A stretch of DNA of 29,654 bases, from positions 1 through 29,654 of the IMG/VR virus record IMGVR_UViG_3300013103_000040; one strand, 5' to 3'. Source of the stretch: a virus. Shown piece by piece: positions 19,921 through 29,131 of the stretch (its first letter is position 1; each line of letters starts with the position of its first letter). The position numbers and the translations under genes are program-made. The notes under the pieces were generated by a model that did no database searches, was not told the origin of the DNA, and saw only the letters and a program-made list of their open reading frames with translations.

Positions 19921-22332
19921 CTATACAATTCCCATATCCAGTAGTTGTGTTGGATCAGTGATATTAGCAAGGCTAAATACTGCAGCTGTTATATCAGTAT
20001 GTACACCAGCAATAACAAGATCTATTGTCCAACCAAGTAGTATATCATAATTATCATCTTCTGGATCAACTTGTCCATGACCTACAAAGACTAATGCTGT
20101 ATTATCAATAGCACGATTATCCAGAAATGCGTATGCAAAGTTATAATTTTCCCAAAATAGCTTGTTACCCTCCCACACTCTAGGATATTCTTTAGTATGT
20201 GTTTCAAAATATACAATCGTAGCATCAAAGACTGTCTCATTTGGCTCAATCCAACGCTTTTCAACTGAGCCATTTGTATCCATAATCAACTGGATATTCG
20301 CATGTACATCTGTCGTTCTTGACCCCCAATCAGTACTTTCTGGTCCATGTATTCTACTTACCATGTCAGCAACAGAGTCTGGGGGGTTACCTGCGTATGT
20401 CATAGCTACAGTCATAAACTCTGAGTCAACATCATCCATATCTCCGTGTAATGTTACAGAATTACTAGGTATACCAACAAATTCTACTATAACACAAACT
20501 GAATATTTATCATTAAGCCAAGCATAACTGTCATAACATCCAGTAGGACAACCTCCAGGATATGGGCAAAAGCCATGTGTATGGTCTAAAATTGGCTCTG
20601 GATACTCAGCTATTTCTGTACTAAAAGCTATCTCGCACTCATCATACCAATAGCTTGGTGGTTCGCTTGTCCATTCAGAACCGCTAACTAAAGATCCAGG
20701 ACCACCATCAGCTATTCTTTTAGCATAGTCTTCCGGACTGAAGCAAATTCCACCAGCCCAAATTGCAAATCCCGATGAATGCCAGCCAAACTGCTCACCC
20801 ACGTGCATATTATATGTATGTGCTGGTGAATACCCACGTGCCTCTTTAATATATGAACAAAGATCGACAGTATTTAGTGAAAATGCGTTACTTCCAAGTT
20901 TTGCTGGTTCCCACCTATGCGTATGCCGTGCATCTCCAGCCAAGACCCAGCCATGATCAAACACTGGAGTTGGTACCTCGTTTATCATAACAATGTTGTA
21001 AGTGTACGCATTAGCTATGTGTCTTCTAGCAAATAGTGCAATACTAGTAGTAAAAGTGACGCTTGTTTCTTGTACTAGTGAATACGAATCTTCTGTAAGA
21101 TCATCAACATCATCTGTAGTACTATCAGCTAAAACAACTGCCCCAGCATTGTTAGAATCATATATTCCCCATACAAGGTCAGTAAACCCAAATGATCTAG
21201 CTCCAGCTGTTTGTACGCCTGCAGAATTAAAAGTCATTTGTATATAACTACCAGAACCACAGCCATAATCTTCGTAGTCATGACTTCCGCATAAACTACC
21301 TAAACCGTGCTCTGCCTTAGCAATAATTGTTATTGAAGTAGTTGTAACGTCAGCAATATGATCAATATATGCTGGTGGTCGTAAGTATCCAAGAACGTTT
21401 CCAGGTGTTGGTCCATCACAAAAAATATCACTCTCTACCGTACCTAGAATATCTAGGTAGTCAAAGTACTTAAATTCATATAGTTGATTGACGCCGCTAG
21501 CAGTAATATCAACAACCTTCACAGTTAAGTTTACCCAGTCTGGATAACCAGCTTCCGCTTCATGCTCCATACCAAACCATACAAATAACCCATTAAGTAT
21601 ATGGAACTGGTGATACTTCCTTTTTAATGCCACATGACTACTAAATTGATCGAATATATTTGCTGACATTGGATCAAATGCAGTACGTAGTATTCCAGAA
21701 CAGTAGCCTACATACACAGTATCATCTACAGTGAATGTTTTTGCTTCCCTAAAACTAGTACGACCCCACGCTGCATCACCGTCAGGCCAATCTGGACTTT
21801 CAGGAAAACGTGACTGTAACGATTCAACAGATGTACTCATAAGTCCTATTGTTATACCATTTACAATTGTTGTCACAATACCAGCATCATCTAATGCTGC
21901 ACTAGTAGCTTGTTCAATAACATCTACTGGGGTGCCAGGATCTGCGATAATAACTTCATCAATATAGTCAGAATAATTTCCGTCAAAGTCAGGCATTAAG
22001 TAGTAAAACTTATGTCCATTTTGGTTATGATACCCAGCAAAATCTGGATCAGCAACTTCTATATAATACTGTGCTCTTACCGTAATAAAAACTTCTACGT
22101 GGTAATATTTCCGCAGATCTTCGTATGATGGACTGTATATAGTAACAACATTATACCCAAACACTGTGGTACATGTAACTTTTGTGCCGTCAGCGAAATT
22201 AAGAGTTCGACGACCTTGCTTAAGCTGTTGACGATTAATATCATCCTGCAACCACTGTAAAACTCTAGTACCAGTTCCAACTAGTGTACGTGCCCTTAGA
22301 GCATTTCCAGTATAGTTAAAGCGTGTTGCCAT
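19921..22332 (-). CDS. Large structural (tail/fibre) protein, 803 aa
   Basis: The composition is beta-rich, with many Tyr, Asp, Thr and Gly, and no membrane segment, typical of a tail or fibre protein. It is also Cys-containing: a cluster near residues 585-600 (FCPYPGGCPTGC), GSLCGSHDYEDYGCGSG near 365-380, and single Cys elsewhere. The His-rich patch DHTHGFCPYP could bind metal. No family is recognised. It starts at the stop of the 636-residue gene with only a weak ribosome site, suggesting coupling, and it ends just before palindrome 3. A virion role is inferred from position and composition. Confidence 0.6.
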   Translation of the reverse strand: MATRFNYTGNALRARTLVGTGTRVLQWLQDDINRQQLKQGRRTLNFADGTKVTCTTVFGYNVVTIYSPSYEDLRKYYHVEVFITVRAQYYIEVADPDFAGYHNQNGHKFYYLMPDFDGNYSDYIDEVIIADPGTPVDVIEQATSAALDDAGIVTTIVNGITIGLMSTSVESLQSRFPESPDWPDGDAAWGRTSFREAKTFTVDDTVYVGYCSGILRTAFDPMSANIFDQFSSHVALKRKYHQFHILNGLFVWFGMEHEAEAGYPDWVNLTVKVVDITASGVNQLYEFKYFDYLDILGTVESDIFCDGPTPGNVLGYLRPPAYIDHIADVTTTSITIIAKAEHGLGSLCGSHDYEDYGCGSGSYIQMTFNSAGVQTAGARSFGFTDLVWGIYDSNNAGAVVLADSTTDDVDDLTEDSYSLVQETSVTFTTSIALFARRHIANAYTYNIVMINEVPTPVFDHGWVLAGDARHTHRWEPAKLGSNAFSLNTVDLCSYIKEARGYSPAHTYNMHVGEQFGWHSSGFAIWAGGICFSPEDYAKRIADGGPGSLVSGSEWTSEPPSYWYDECEIAFSTEIAEYPEPILDHTHGFCPYPGGCPTGCYDSYAWLNDKYSVCVIVEFVGIPSNSVTLHGDMDDVDSEFMTVAMTYAGNPPDSVADMVSRIHGPESTDWGSRTTDVHANIQLIMDTNGSVEKRWIEPNETVFDATIVYFETHTKEYPRVWEGNKLFWENYNFAYAFLDNRAIDNTALVFVGHGQVDPEDDNYDILLGWTIDLVIAGVHTDITAAVFSLANITDPTQLLDMGIV

Positions 22333-24243
22333 CTAGAAATTCTCATGCCATACATGCTGATTAGATGTTGACGGACCACTGGCATCACCCTTAGTTTTAT
22401 CGTAGTAGTATGTACTATTATAACCTCCAGCATAGCCAAGTGAAGCACTTGCATTTACGCTGGTTAATGCGCTGGATACGATCTGTGCAGCAACATTAGC
22501 CCCAGCCTTAGACGCCTCAGACTGAAGTGTATTCGAGCGTAAAGCAGCCTGAATATTTATTTCAGCTTGTTTCAGTGCAAGATCTGTATTTGACACAGCC
22601 TCACGGACCAGCGCTTCGAACTGGGAAATTTGTGCCTGAGCGTCTGCTGTAGCTGCTTGAATATCAGCCCGGTATGCATCTACCTGGAATCCGTATACTT
22701 TAGACTGAGCCTCAAGCTCTGCGACACTTCCAGAGAGACTTGCTTTATATCCTTCAATCTCTGCCAAGTACTCACTGACTAAAGCCTTATTTACCTCAAC
22801 CTCAGCCTGCAGCTCAATACTTTCAACCTCAGCCTGAACCTTGACCCCTTCAACTTCAGCTACATATGCAGCAACCTGTTCCTTGTAAAGGGCTGTCTTT
22901 GATACTTCACCAGCAATCTGCGCCTGGTACATATTAAACTCTGAGGTCTTTGCTCCAACCTTCGCAACATAAGCTTGAATCTTTGCCTGGTAGCCTTCCA
23001 ATTTTACTCTATCAATTTGAGCTTGTACCAGGGCACCCTGCAACTGCCCATTATACACTTTAATTAGGGAGTCGATGGCATTAATCTTTGACTGATAGAT
23101 TGCAACAAGTGTCTGTTGTACTTCAGCTTCAATCCGCTTGCCCTCAACTGAAGCTTTGTATACTTCAACATTTACAAGCTGTGCACGAACCCGTTCACTA
23201 TAGACTGCCGCCTGTGCTTTATATCCTTCAAGCTTTGTATTATAGTTAGCAACACTGGCATTGAATGTTAAGATTGCAGATTCTACTGCATACTTTGAAG
23301 CTTCAAATGCTCGGTTGGCTACAGCATCAGCATGCTGCATCAAAGAGTTTTCTCTGTTGAGTCCAGCTGTAATTGTCTCTTTAATATTTTGCCAAGTCAA
23401 CTCAGCTTGTTTAATGAGGATATCTCTGTTGATATCAGTAAGAGCATTTGTAAACTTTCTGTCTATCTCAGTCAGCCGTGCTTGTAATGCACCTGGTGGT
23501 AAGGCATGTCCCTTAGATGCAAAATAATTAGCTGACTCGTTATGTGCAAGATCACGTTCCTCTGACAACCTGCTCCTGGCTCTAAGGTATATTGCTTCCT
23601 CAACATCTGGGTCAAGCCCTGTTCCTCCAGCAACAATGTCAGCTAGTATCTTTGCGTCTAATGGATCTTTAAGTATTGACTGATAAAGTGCCTCATCGTA
23701 TGCAAATAGGTTTGCTGGCGGATCAAGTGTATTCTCTGGAAATACTCCCTCGAAAGTTATAGTATCAAGTGAAGGAGCCTCTGGTATTATTATATCAGCA
23801 AGTGTAGGTGCTACTGGAAGTGTAAACACCGGAGCTGCTGGAACATCAATTTCACTTGCAGCCGGTGCTTCACCTGGGTCTGTCGGAAGTGTTGCATCTG
23901 GCGCAGTTGGTAAATTAACTTCTGGTGGAGTAATTGAGAATGTTGGTACGTCTGGAACAGTTATTCCACTAATACTACCAAGTGATGGGACAGACGGTGG
24001 ACTACCAGCATCCAATTCCAGATCTGGATCATCAGGTCTTTCACCAATAATATCAAAGTTTAAAATCGGCGGGGTAGGTGGGAATGTAACATCAGCAATA
24101 GGAATACTTCCAGCGCTAAAATCTGTCTGCATATTAGCCAGAAAGTCAACAAACTCGTCCCAGGCATTCTGTGCATATGTACGAGCTTCATCAAACCGCT
24201 CAGTTAAAAACGCTTTATCCTGTTCGTAGGTTTCAGTTCCCAT
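22333..24243 (-). CDS. Long helical repeat virion protein with Pro-rich N-terminus, 636 aa
   Basis: Residues 1-45 are helical. Residues ~50-175 are a Pro-rich extended region with recurrent P-x-P/PxxP spacing (PPTPPILNF, TVPDVPTF, PEVNLPTAPDATLP). Residues ~185-600 are continuous amphipathic helix with degenerate repeats of the kind Y-x-A-x-V-E-x-x-K-x-x-A (YKASVEGKRIEAEV, YVAEVEGVKVQAEV, YLAEIEGYKASLSG). The tail is Gly/Tyr-rich. Proteins of this architecture occur in other phage structural operons. A long rod or a neck/fibre shaft is likely. The start overlaps the upstream stop (TAATG). Confidence 0.65.
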   Translation of the reverse strand: MGTETYEQDKAFLTERFDEARTYAQNAWDEFVDFLANMQTDFSAGSIPIADVTFPPTPPILNFDIIGERPDDPDLELDAGSPPSVPSLGSISGITVPDVPTFSITPPEVNLPTAPDATLPTDPGEAPAASEIDVPAAPVFTLPVAPTLADIIIPEAPSLDTITFEGVFPENTLDPPANLFAYDEALYQSILKDPLDAKILADIVAGGTGLDPDVEEAIYLRARSRLSEERDLAHNESANYFASKGHALPPGALQARLTEIDRKFTNALTDINRDILIKQAELTWQNIKETITAGLNRENSLMQHADAVANRAFEASKYAVESAILTFNASVANYNTKLEGYKAQAAVYSERVRAQLVNVEVYKASVEGKRIEAEVQQTLVAIYQSKINAIDSLIKVYNGQLQGALVQAQIDRVKLEGYQAKIQAYVAKVGAKTSEFNMYQAQIAGEVSKTALYKEQVAAYVAEVEGVKVQAEVESIELQAEVEVNKALVSEYLAEIEGYKASLSGSVAELEAQSKVYGFQVDAYRADIQAATADAQAQISQFEALVREAVSNTDLALKQAEINIQAALRSNTLQSEASKAGANVAAQIVSSALTSVNASASLGYAGGYNSTYYYDKTKGDASGPSTSNQHVWHENF

Positions 24244-24719
24244 TAAAGACTCCTATGCCGAGTAAGCGGTATAAATAAAATACCAAAGTAATCAAGTGAA
24301 AAATCTGCACCGTCTATATTACTGACTGTAAATCCCCAGTGTGTATTAGCATAATTTCTATTACCATTAAACACGCTGCTAGTTTCTTTGTCAGTAGTTG
24401 ACGGTGTAGTTAGTGTAACAGTAAAACTAATGTCTTCACCAGCAGTACAAACAATCTCAATCTTACCATCAGTTTCATAGTCTATATAACCTTTACGAAT
24501 ACGCTTAGGATTTTGAATACTGAAATTAGATGCTGGGATGTAGATGAAAGCATCAATGTTAACTGCTTCATCTTTATCCGCACTACCAATCTCAGCTATC
24601 CCAGTACCATTCGCACCATAGGCAACTTTGTTCTTGCACACAACTGAGTTAAATTCCCAGTCAGTTACTTGTGTCAAGCCACCATTTACTAGGTTAATCC
24701 GTACACCAAGCTTAGCCAC
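24243..24719 (-). CDS. Small beta-rich structural protein, 158 aa
   Basis: The start is GTG at 24719, since CATAGGAGG lies just upstream and the GTG overlaps the previous stop (TAGTG). The protein is beta-rich (LGVRINLVNGGL, ISFTVTLTTPSTTD, GFTVSNIDGADFSLDYFGIL) without membrane segments. No family is recognised. Tight packing within the fibre/tail gene block suggests a small virion component. Confidence 0.6.
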   Translation of the reverse strand: MAKLGVRINLVNGGLTQVTDWEFNSVVCKNKVAYGANGTGIAEIGSADKDEAVNIDAFIYIPASNFSIQNPKRIRKGYIDYETDGKIEIVCTAGEDISFTVTLTTPSTTDKETSSVFNGNRNYANTHWGFTVSNIDGADFSLDYFGILFIPLTRHRSL

Positions 24720-25636
24720 TACGGCCTCCTATGCATTATAATATAGTCATCGAATCGACCAGCCTGGTGTCCAGTAAGCATACCATCAAAGTATATTATA
24801 CCAGAAAGATCTCCAATATTTTCAACATAGCCGTGCATGTCAGCAGTAAGTATTGGTAACATCTGTGCTAGACTACCATGTGTACCCTGGACACCACTAC
24901 TAGCACTACGAATAGTTGCTAGTATAGCCGTTAAAGTACCAAGTATTTCCTGTGTGCCAATTATAGCTGAATTAATAGCTGGTAGAGTTGCAGCAAGATT
25001 TCCAAGTAATTCAACAGTGCCAGAAATATCTCCAACAATAATTGGTAAGTCTTTATTTATACTACCAAGAATACCAGCTTTACCAGTAAGAGTACTAGCT
25101 ACTGACTGCAACTCAGCAACACATTTTCCACCACCTGTGCATGTACCAGATATAGCTGGTAGGGTATTAGTAATCGTCCCAAGTATACCAACTCTACCAA
25201 CTATATCTGCGGTGATACCAGCTAAACTTGTATCAGCCAGTCCACCACCGAGCATCATAGACTGTACTATAGGTAATTCTTGTGAAACTGTGGCAGTAAA
25301 TACTGGCTCTACCATACGACCAACAACTGACTCAAGTGATGCCGCTACAGTCCCAAATATCTCATACTCATGTATGTAACCAGTAATTGGTTGAAGGGTT
25401 GCAGTCACATATCCACCACCAAGTAGATATCCAGTAATCGGCTGTAGTGCAGCATCTTCTGCAGACTGCAGTAGAAAGTCAAACATAACAGCGTTAGATG
25501 CAGGTACACTATACCCAGAGACAGTAAAATCGTACTCCCGCATTGTATCCGGAGTAAGTTCATCAGTAAAATCTAGTACAACTGCTGTACTACTGGGAGG
25601 TGTGTATCCATCATCAACAAAATCCAGAAGTATCAT
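24719..25636 (-). CDS. Repeat-built fibre-like protein, 305 aa
   Basis: After an N-terminal pair of strands with a duplicated motif (GYTPPSSTAVVLDF and GYSVPASNAVMFDF), residues ~63-285 consist of about eleven degenerate repeats. Most are 21 residues, L-P-x-I-x5-G-x5-G-x-L-x3 (LPAISG, LPIIVG, LPAINS, LPILTA). Three shorter 17-residue units carry GGG. Regular short repeats of this kind usually form a beta-solenoid or a fibre shaft. The last ~20 residues (GHQAGRFDDYIIMHRRP) differ and may be a foldon or attachment end. The ATGA overlap with the preceding gene fits the operon. Confidence 0.65.
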   Translation of the reverse strand: MILLDFVDDGYTPPSSTAVVLDFTDELTPDTMREYDFTVSGYSVPASNAVMFDFLLQSAEDAALQPITGYLLGGGYVTATLQPITGYIHEYEIFGTVAASLESVVGRMVEPVFTATVSQELPIVQSMMLGGGLADTSLAGITADIVGRVGILGTITNTLPAISGTCTGGGKCVAELQSVASTLTGKAGILGSINKDLPIIVGDISGTVELLGNLAATLPAINSAIIGTQEILGTLTAILATIRSASSGVQGTHGSLAQMLPILTADMHGYVENIGDLSGIIYFDGMLTGHQAGRFDDYIIMHRRP

Positions 25637-26523
25637 ACGCCAGTAATCCTGTCATAAATAAGTGCATTATATACAGCACCTGCAGCATCATCAAGTGCTA
25701 CAACGTAATACTCAGTAGATGTATCAGACACAGTAAATGTAAAGGTACCATCACCAGCACTTGATGTTGTGGTTGCAAGCAGCCGTCCAGTTGCCCTATC
25801 ATGTAAATTAACTGTCCGTGCAACAGCAGCACCTTCTTCCTTAACAACACCAGAAATTAGTCCAGTCATTGCTGATAATAGTATATTATCAAATACTTCC
25901 ATACTAGCTGTAACCCAAGTTTCATGAAAGCCAATATCAAGAATAAATGTGCTACCAATAGCAGATAGTACTGTACTAGAGATAGTTGCAGTAACACAAG
26001 ACTCACCGTTATTAATATTTACAGTAATTTTTCCAGTGCTAGTATCAAAGTCAATGACAATAGGAACAGATGTACTATTAGCTACTGCAATATCAACAGA
26101 AGCTAATAAAGTCCCTGGACTATCTACTGCACCAGAAACAGCTTCTGATATTCCAATACTAGTCCGATCTGTTGTATCACCGCTTGCCCCAAGACGAATA
26201 GCAGCAAAACTTTCATCTATTAATGCTACAGCATTTCGATTTGCTGCTGCTGCAGCAAACTTAATTGTAGTATAGTAGTCAGAATCACCTGCACGCTCAC
26301 AAGGAATAAAATCAGCTAACAACCGTAAGGTACCAGTAAATGTGTAACTATTAAAGGAGTATAAACTACAGCCACGTACAGTACCATTAACAAGTGCAAA
26401 ACTTTCCAGTTGTATCTGATCATTCTGTGTAACACGACAGTCATTTGACGATGAGACAGCATTAGACCATTTGCCAGTATCTATTGTAGTACCAGCAAAA
26501 GTGTCTTCTAGTAGTATTGCCAT
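25633..26523 (-). CDS. Lectin-like fibre protein with C-terminal carboxypeptidase-regulatory-like domain, 296 aa
   Basis: Residues 1-215 look like a jelly-roll domain of the concanavalin A-like type: LLEDTFAGTTIDTGKW at the start, alternating beta strands, and a closing MEVFDNILLSA. Residues ~220-296 match the small beta-sandwich found at the end of many phage fibre proteins (ISGVVKEEGAAVARTVNLHD, TGRLLATTTSSAGDGTFTF). The combination suggests surface glycan or receptor contact. The match is by pattern only, and no catalytic residues are seen. AAGGAG precedes the ATG. Confidence 0.6.
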   Translation of the reverse strand: MAILLEDTFAGTTIDTGKWSNAVSSSNDCRVTQNDQIQLESFALVNGTVRGCSLYSFNSYTFTGTLRLLADFIPCERAGDSDYYTTIKFAAAAANRNAVALIDESFAAIRLGASGDTTDRTSIGISEAVSGAVDSPGTLLASVDIAVANSTSVPIVIDFDTSTGKITVNINNGESCVTATISSTVLSAIGSTFILDIGFHETWVTASMEVFDNILLSAMTGLISGVVKEEGAAVARTVNLHDRATGRLLATTTSSAGDGTFTFTVSDTSTEYYVVALDDAAGAVYNALIYDRITGV

Positions 26524-26532
26524 AATAACTCC

Positions 26533-26988
26533 TTACGCAGATGCTGGTAAAGTAAATGTTGCAGTATCAATAGTTGTGGTAGCACCTGCAATGATTGAGG
26601 TAGAACTGAGAATTAAATCTGCACCGCTAGTACCTACAGTACCATCAAATCGAAGCTCTGTAGTGCTTGCACCCTGTACATCATTTGAGTCATAGAACCT
26701 GAACCAAGCTGCTGTTCCATCAGCTAATCCAAGTCCTTGCCAAGTCTCGCTGGTAGACTTTTCTGCTACACCAGCCGGTGCAGTTGCCTCGAAGTGAAGA
26801 GCATTTGCTGGAAAGGCACCATGATCAACTGTAATACGTAATAGTTTAGTTCCTGCACCTTCAGCTGCGTCTGCGTCAGCTGGGATGGCACCAGAAAAGA
26901 TATCAAGAACACCACCAGTCATTCCACCAACAAACCCAGTGCTTGCCATAATAGCAGCACGCAATCCTGTACTAAGTCGTAATCCCAT
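26533..26988 (-). CDS. Small structural protein, 151 aa
   Basis: The start is placed at 26988 because TAGGAGG lies nine bases upstream; a longer reading to 27009 would overlap the preceding gene and lacks a site. The protein has an Ala/Gly-rich N-terminus (GLRAAIMASTGFVGGMTGGV) and a beta-rich body (AWFRFYDSNDV, TELRFDGTVGTSGADLILSS). It resembles small tail or fibre-associated phage proteins in composition, but no family is certain. Confidence 0.6.
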   Translation of the reverse strand: MGLRLSTGLRAAIMASTGFVGGMTGGVLDIFSGAIPADADAAEGAGTKLLRITVDHGAFPANALHFEATAPAGVAEKSTSETWQGLGLADGTAAWFRFYDSNDVQGASTTELRFDGTVGTSGADLILSSTSIIAGATTTIDTATFTLPASA

Positions 26989-26998
26989 TGTAAACCTC

Positions 26999-27898
26999 CT
27001 ACTCGTCAATTAAGACTGTGTATACATTTTCTACTAAATACGCATTACCACTATTTGCATAAGGTAAGCGCAGCCTATTTTCAGTTACATCAGATACGCT
27101 ACCATCAGCGGTAGCTGCGTAAATAGCATTCTGAGTAGTAAATAGTCCAACTGGCCCAGGCACCACCTTACCTAAAATCATAGGAGAGTATGCCGTTAGT
27201 GCAGTGTCCTCAATAACATAATCATTTAATACTGGTATTGACTCAAAATCATCTGGCGATGATCCAATAAAAGCATGTACTGTGGTTTGATCAGCAACAA
27301 AAAGTGTTCGACCAACTGATAAAATCATACGAATATCTGAACCAAACGATATGAAGTTTTCAGCTTTGTTTAGTCCAAGATAGTATAATGGTTCAGTGTA
27401 CCACAGTGTTGGACCAACTGACAAATACATCCTACCTCGATGTAACTTCAAATGCTTACATACTGGCGGCGCCACGTACTCATGTACTGTATCTGGTCCA
27501 GCATACGTCCCAGGTGCCCAAGCATAATCTAGTGCATTATGAATAAAGCCATTTACAGTTCCATTACTGTAAAATACCTTATCCCCAGCACCGGCGTATC
27601 TAACCTTGGAAACACCAATATCTGTACGTACAGTAAGCATGGATAGATTGTCTGCTAACCTAACCAGGTTATCCTCGTATACACAGTATCCGTACAAGCC
27701 ATCATGAAAGATACTATGTGCATCGCCTAAAACTTTATACTCGAATCCCTTACGTCTGCTAATACGGTAGCCATCAGTAATATCTACATTTACAGCAGCA
27801 CGTAGGAACTCAAAGCCATTCTCAGTCCAGACAAATTGCCTTGGATCAATAGCAGCATTGATGCCCCGGTTCTTCTGAAGTACTGGAAGCTCTTTCAT
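26999..27898 (-). CDS. Nozzle / beta-propeller tail protein candidate, 299 aa
   Basis: The protein repeats beta-blade-like units: GLYGYCVYEDNLVRLADNLS, VFYSNGTVNGFIHN, RMYLSVGPTLWYTEP, TLFVADQTTVHAFIG, GLFTTQNAIYAATADGSVSD. These are short strands with W/Y/F turns, as in propeller-type nozzle or tail stabilisation proteins of podoviruses. It follows the adaptor gene directly, the usual order. The ATG at 27898 forms ATGA with the adaptor stop; a TTG three codons earlier is the alternative start. Confidence 0.6.
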   Translation of the reverse strand: MKELPVLQKNRGINAAIDPRQFVWTENGFEFLRAAVNVDITDGYRISRRKGFEYKVLGDAHSIFHDGLYGYCVYEDNLVRLADNLSMLTVRTDIGVSKVRYAGAGDKVFYSNGTVNGFIHNALDYAWAPGTYAGPDTVHEYVAPPVCKHLKLHRGRMYLSVGPTLWYTEPLYYLGLNKAENFISFGSDIRMILSVGRTLFVADQTTVHAFIGSSPDDFESIPVLNDYVIEDTALTAYSPMILGKVVPGPVGLFTTQNAIYAATADGSVSDVTENRLRLPYANSGNAYLVENVYTVLIDE

Positions 27899-28533
27899 AC
27901 GTCCCAAAATCCTGAAACAAAGTGTTTACGTTGTCTGCCGTAGTACGCCTGTAAGTCAGCAATAGCCCGATAAAACTTACCAGCATTGTACCCAGTGTTT
28001 ACTTTTTCATCCTCATTACCATCCTCAAGTTCACCATATGCAATAGCTGCACACCCATGAACAAATAAGTCCCGGTGTAGACCAACTGGTGCCCACGTAA
28101 GCTCACCAGAGGTTGGTATTGTGGGAGTCCCGTAGTAGATAAAAGAAATAACTTGATCGTCAGCAGGTACCTTCTGCGTCCATGCCATAAAATCTTCAAA
28201 GCATATAGCCTCAATTGGACCAACTTCGTCAAAATCAGCATAGTCAGCAAATAGCAACTCCAACGTCGGATAGATCCTTAGGTCTTCACCCTCAGTAACA
28301 TTATGTGCTGTGGCAATGTACGAAGCTGAGAACTCCGTGACTGTTGTCAGTACGTTTGTGCTTGTGTCACCAGTGGATACAGTAAAGTTACCAAGGGATT
28401 TGGTACTTGGTATCCGAACACGTGCGCCAATTATACCAGCAATTTGGTCAAGCAATTCAGAAACTTCATCCTCGCCATACGCACCATCCTGTATGGAATT
28501 AACTGCTGCAGTAATTATTTGATCTTTTGTCAT
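27895..28533 (-). CDS. Head-tail adaptor protein candidate, 212 aa
   Basis: The N-terminal helix pair (IITAAVNSIQDGAYGEDEVSELLDQI...), then GARVRIPSTKSLGNF and a helical C-terminus (LHRDLFVHGCAAIAYGELED, YRAIADLQAYYGRQRK) follow the pattern of podovirus adaptors that dock on the portal ring and carry the nozzle. The neighbour gene is a nozzle candidate and the operon starts at a capsid gene, so the position is right. No functional residues can be checked by eye. The upstream gap contains palindrome 4. Confidence 0.65.
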   Translation of the reverse strand: MTKDQIITAAVNSIQDGAYGEDEVSELLDQIAGIIGARVRIPSTKSLGNFTVSTGDTSTNVLTTVTEFSASYIATAHNVTEGEDLRIYPTLELLFADYADFDEVGPIEAICFEDFMAWTQKVPADDQVISFIYYGTPTIPTSGELTWAPVGLHRDLFVHGCAAIAYGELEDGNEDEKVNTGYNAGKFYRAIADLQAYYGRQRKHFVSGFWDV

Positions 28534-28564
28534 AATAGAACTCCCACAATACCAAACACAGTTC

Positions 28565-28579
28565 GGTCAGAAATTGACC
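28565..28579. promoter_or_regulatory. Palindromic site 4
   Basis: GGTCAGAAATTGACC lies three bases beyond the stop of the 169-residue gene (- strand), in the gap before the adaptor gene. Its flanks on the + strand, GTTC before and AATCT after, match those of site 2, so relative to transcription it is inverted compared with sites 2 and 3. The arms are five perfect bases. Confidence 0.55.
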
Positions 28580-28582
28580 AAT

Positions 28583-29092
28583 CTACTGCATTGGAATACG
28601 ACTTACAAGCATATGCAATCTGGCTGCACCGGCAGTAATTACATCGTCACTGGTAAGTGCTGCATAGACAACAGGTACGTCAGCATCAGCACAGACAATA
28701 ACATTAGGTTCATGTGTACCTGCAGCTAGTGCTGTAACAAAAGCACTCCCATCTGGAAAGTCAAGGCCAGTAGCACCAATACCACTATCAGCCAGATCTT
28801 CAAAGTAGAAGTTAGCATCAACCGCTGTAACAGTCGCACCATCAACTGAAGTTTCCAGGGGAATAGTACCAGTTCCAACTGTAATTGCAATAGTACCACC
28901 AGCAAAAGCAATGATAGTTTCCATGCAAACAGACTGAACCAGGTATACACTATCACCGTACGCAGCAGGAAATGAAAAGAAAACTGCCTCAAGATCGTCA
29001 GCAGCTGGCGTCAGTACAGCAGACGTCAACCAGAACGGATTCTCAAGAACATTGGTTCGTGCGTCCTGACGACGCAAGTCAAGCATACCCAT
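28583..29092 (-). CDS. Small beta-rich virion protein, 169 aa
   Basis: The sequence alternates small hydrophobic and acidic residues (MGMLDLRRQDARTN, then AFAGGTIAITVGTGTIPLET, ATVTAVDANFYFED), typical of a beta-sandwich virion protein such as a decoration or head-fibre protein. It appears to share a fold with the next upstream 137-residue protein (both have a VQSVCMET/AWVNLITP strand followed by TGxITIGxxG). Located immediately after the capsid gene block. AAGGAG precedes the ATG. Identity not certain. Confidence 0.6.
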   Translation of the reverse strand: MGMLDLRRQDARTNVLENPFWLTSAVLTPAADDLEAVFFSFPAAYGDSVYLVQSVCMETIIAFAGGTIAITVGTGTIPLETSVDGATVTAVDANFYFEDLADSGIGATGLDFPDGSAFVTALAAGTHEPNVIVCADADVPVVYAALTSDDVITAGAARLHMLVSRIPMQ

Positions 29093-29131
29093 AACATACT
29101 CCTTATGTATGTAGCAGGATTAAAAGATACT

